Origin: Nitrospinaceae bacterium
GTDB taxonomy: Bacteria > Nitrospinota > Nitrospinia > Nitrospinales > VA-1
Assembly (NCBI GenBank): GCA_029937635.1
Contig: JAPYPM010000004.1
Span: 1-26,507 of the forward strand
Length of the DNA: 26,507 bases
Reading direction: 5' to 3'
Numbering within the stretch: position 1 is the first letter of the stretch; every line of letters starts with the position of its first letter. Of the stretch, positions 25,374-26,507 are shown in pieces. The notes beneath the pieces are model-generated. The model was not told where the DNA came from and made no database searches. It was given only the letters and a program-made list of their open reading frames with translations. The position numbers and the translations under genes are program-made.

Positions 25374-26507
25374 AGTGTAGATACAGATTGTTGGCGAGAA
25401 TTTTCTTGCTGTTTTTTTGTTTTAGGTAGTTTTAGTCTAGGGTTTATTTTTTTGTCAAAAGCATGTTTCATAGCCTCATCAATATTAGAGACTGGATAAA
25501 ATTTCATTTTCTTTTTAATTTTGTCCGGAATTTCAGAGATGTCTTTTTCATTTTCTTTCGGCAAAATAATTTTCAAAATTCCCTCTCGATAGGCAGCCAG
25601 ACATTTTTCTTTGAGTCCACCAATGGGTAAAACCTTTCCAGTTAATGTTAGTTCCCCAGTCATTGCAACATCGTGTCGCAGAGGGTTGTTTGTTAAGGCC
25701 GATACCATTGCAATAGCCATGGTTATTCCTGCTGAGGGCCCATCTTTAGGGACGGCCCCTTCGGGGATATGTATATGGATATCAGTTTTCTGATAGAAGT
25801 CATTTTCAAGCCCAAAACCTTTCGCTCGAGATCGAACATAGCTAAGAGCTGCGTGAGCAGATTCTTTCATTACATCTCCTAGCTTACCTGTAGGCGAAAG
25901 TTTTCCGCTACCAGATAAAACAGTTACCTCGATAGATAAAAGTTCTCCTCCAACTTCTGTCCAAGCTAAGCCTGTGGCGACACCAGCTGGGAGGGGTTTC
26001 TTAATGGACAAGCGTTGAAATTTCAAAACACCTAAAAACTTTTCAATGTCTTTAGTTTCTATTTTATTTGAATAGGATTTTCCCTTATCTACAACTATTC
26101 TGGCGATCTTGCGACATATGGTAGCTATTTCTCGTTCTAAGTTACGAACTCCTGATTCTCGAGTATAATTTTCCACAATTTGGGATAGAATTTTTTTTGT
26201 AAACGTAACATTTTTTTTAGTTAGCCCGTGTTCTTGTATTTTTTTAGGAATAAGAAACTTTTCAGCAATACCTACTTTTTCTTCGTCCATATAACCATGC
26301 AATCGGATTACCTCCATTCGATCTAAAAGGGGTTTTGGTATGGTATGGGTAACGTTGGCGGTACAGATAAAAAGTACTTGTGAAAGGTCGTAATCTGCCT
26401 CAAGGTAATGATCGTTGAAGGACGAATTTTGTTCTGGATCTAGTACTTCTAATAACGCAGAGGAAGGGTCACCACGAAAATCAGAATTCATTTTATCAAC
26501 TTCATCC
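25367..26507 (-). CDS. lon: ATP-dependent protease Lon, C-terminal part (cut by window edge)
   Basis: Lon is a cytoplasmic AAA+ serine protease that degrades misfolded and regulatory proteins. The frame runs off the right end: residues before the first Met (26491) read DEVDK and belong to the Walker B/sensor region 'LDEIDK', followed by DFRGDPSSALLEVLDPEQN. About 379 C-terminal residues are present: the end of the AAA+ core with its lid (RESGVRNLEREIA) and the complete protease domain. The catalytic Ser is in PKDGPSAG (codon 25733-25735) and the Lys in GGLKEK (codon 25610-25612). A lysine- and glutamine-rich tail of about 25 residues follows the conserved end. Only one catalytic Ser-Lys dyad is seen, as expected for the LonA type. 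Confidence 0.96.
   Translation of the reverse strand, partial: DEVDKMNSDFRGDPSSALLEVLDPEQNSSFNDHYLEADYDLSQVLFICTANVTHTIPKPLLDRMEVIRLHGYMDEEKVGIAEKFLIPKKIQEHGLTKKNVTFTKKILSQIVENYTRESGVRNLEREIATICRKIARIVVDKGKSYSNKIETKDIEKFLGVLKFQRLSIKKPLPAGVATGLAWTEVGGELLSIEVTVLSGSGKLSPTGKLGDVMKESAHAALSYVRSRAKGFGLENDFYQKTDIHIHIPEGAVPKDGPSAGITMAIAMVSALTNNPLRHDVAMTGELTLTGKVLPIGGLKEKCLAAYREGILKIILPKENEKDISEIPDKIKKKMKFYPVSNIDEAMKHAFDKKINPRLKLPKTKKQQENSRQQSVSTLN

Noticed and set aside
26489..26491. Treating the Met at 26491 as the start of a short Lon-like protein
   Set aside because: The preceding in-frame residues DEVDK match the conserved Lon ATPase region, so the gene continues past the edge.

Overview
The window looks like core chromosome of an AT-rich Gram-negative bacterium. 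Heptose synthesis for LPS (gmhA, hldE, hldD), two Sec-type lipoproteins, a squalene-hopene cyclase and adenylylation-controlled glutamine synthetase with its GlnE all point to a didermal, hopanoid-making, free-living organism. The apgM-like/lysC/cimA and rplM-rpsI-argC-argJ arrangements remind me of Nitrospinota and former Deltaproteobacteria, but that placement is an inference from gene order and general sequence character. No RNA gene, CRISPR array, insertion sequence or integrase is visible.

Layout. (1) 1-4.5 kb, + strand: 5'-truncated glnA, a strong intrinsic terminator, then glnE, the enzyme that adenylylates GlnA. (2) 4.5-8.6 kb, - strand: an operon read apgM-like, lysC, cimA (aspartate-family and isoleucine synthesis). 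The apgM-like protein has lost nearly all catalytic residues of its family. (3) 8.9-12.9 kb, + strand: a metallo-beta-lactamase-fold hydrolase, then a GT-C membrane glycosyltransferase overlapping hldD. (4) 13.0-17.5 kb, - strand: an operon read def, fmt, UDP-glucuronate decarboxylase, gmhA, hldE. It converges with hldD, so the heptose pathway is split across two facing operons. A perfect inverted repeat sits at its promoter. (5) 17.7-21.0 kb, - strand: rplM-rpsI and argC-argJ. (6) 21.4-23.3 kb, + strand: squalene-hopene cyclase. (7) 23.4-25.3 kb: two divergent lipoprotein genes, one FlgO/CsgG-like and one unrecognised, with about 0.5 kb of gene-free DNA between them. (8) 25.4 kb to the end, - strand: the C-terminal part of Lon, cut by the window edge.

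The genes cover nitrogen assimilation (glnA/glnE), amino-acid synthesis (lysC, cimA, argC, argJ), translation and N-terminal formyl-Met handling (def, fmt, rplM, rpsI), and envelope building (UDP-xylose, ADP-heptose, a lipid-linked glycosyltransferase, hopanoids, lipoproteins). The most unusual item is the conserved-fold, dead-active-site phosphoglycerate-mutase homologue that leads the lysC-cimA operon. Base composition is uneven: parts of glnE fall below 20% G+C by hand count, while a stretch of the cyclase gene exceeds 50%.
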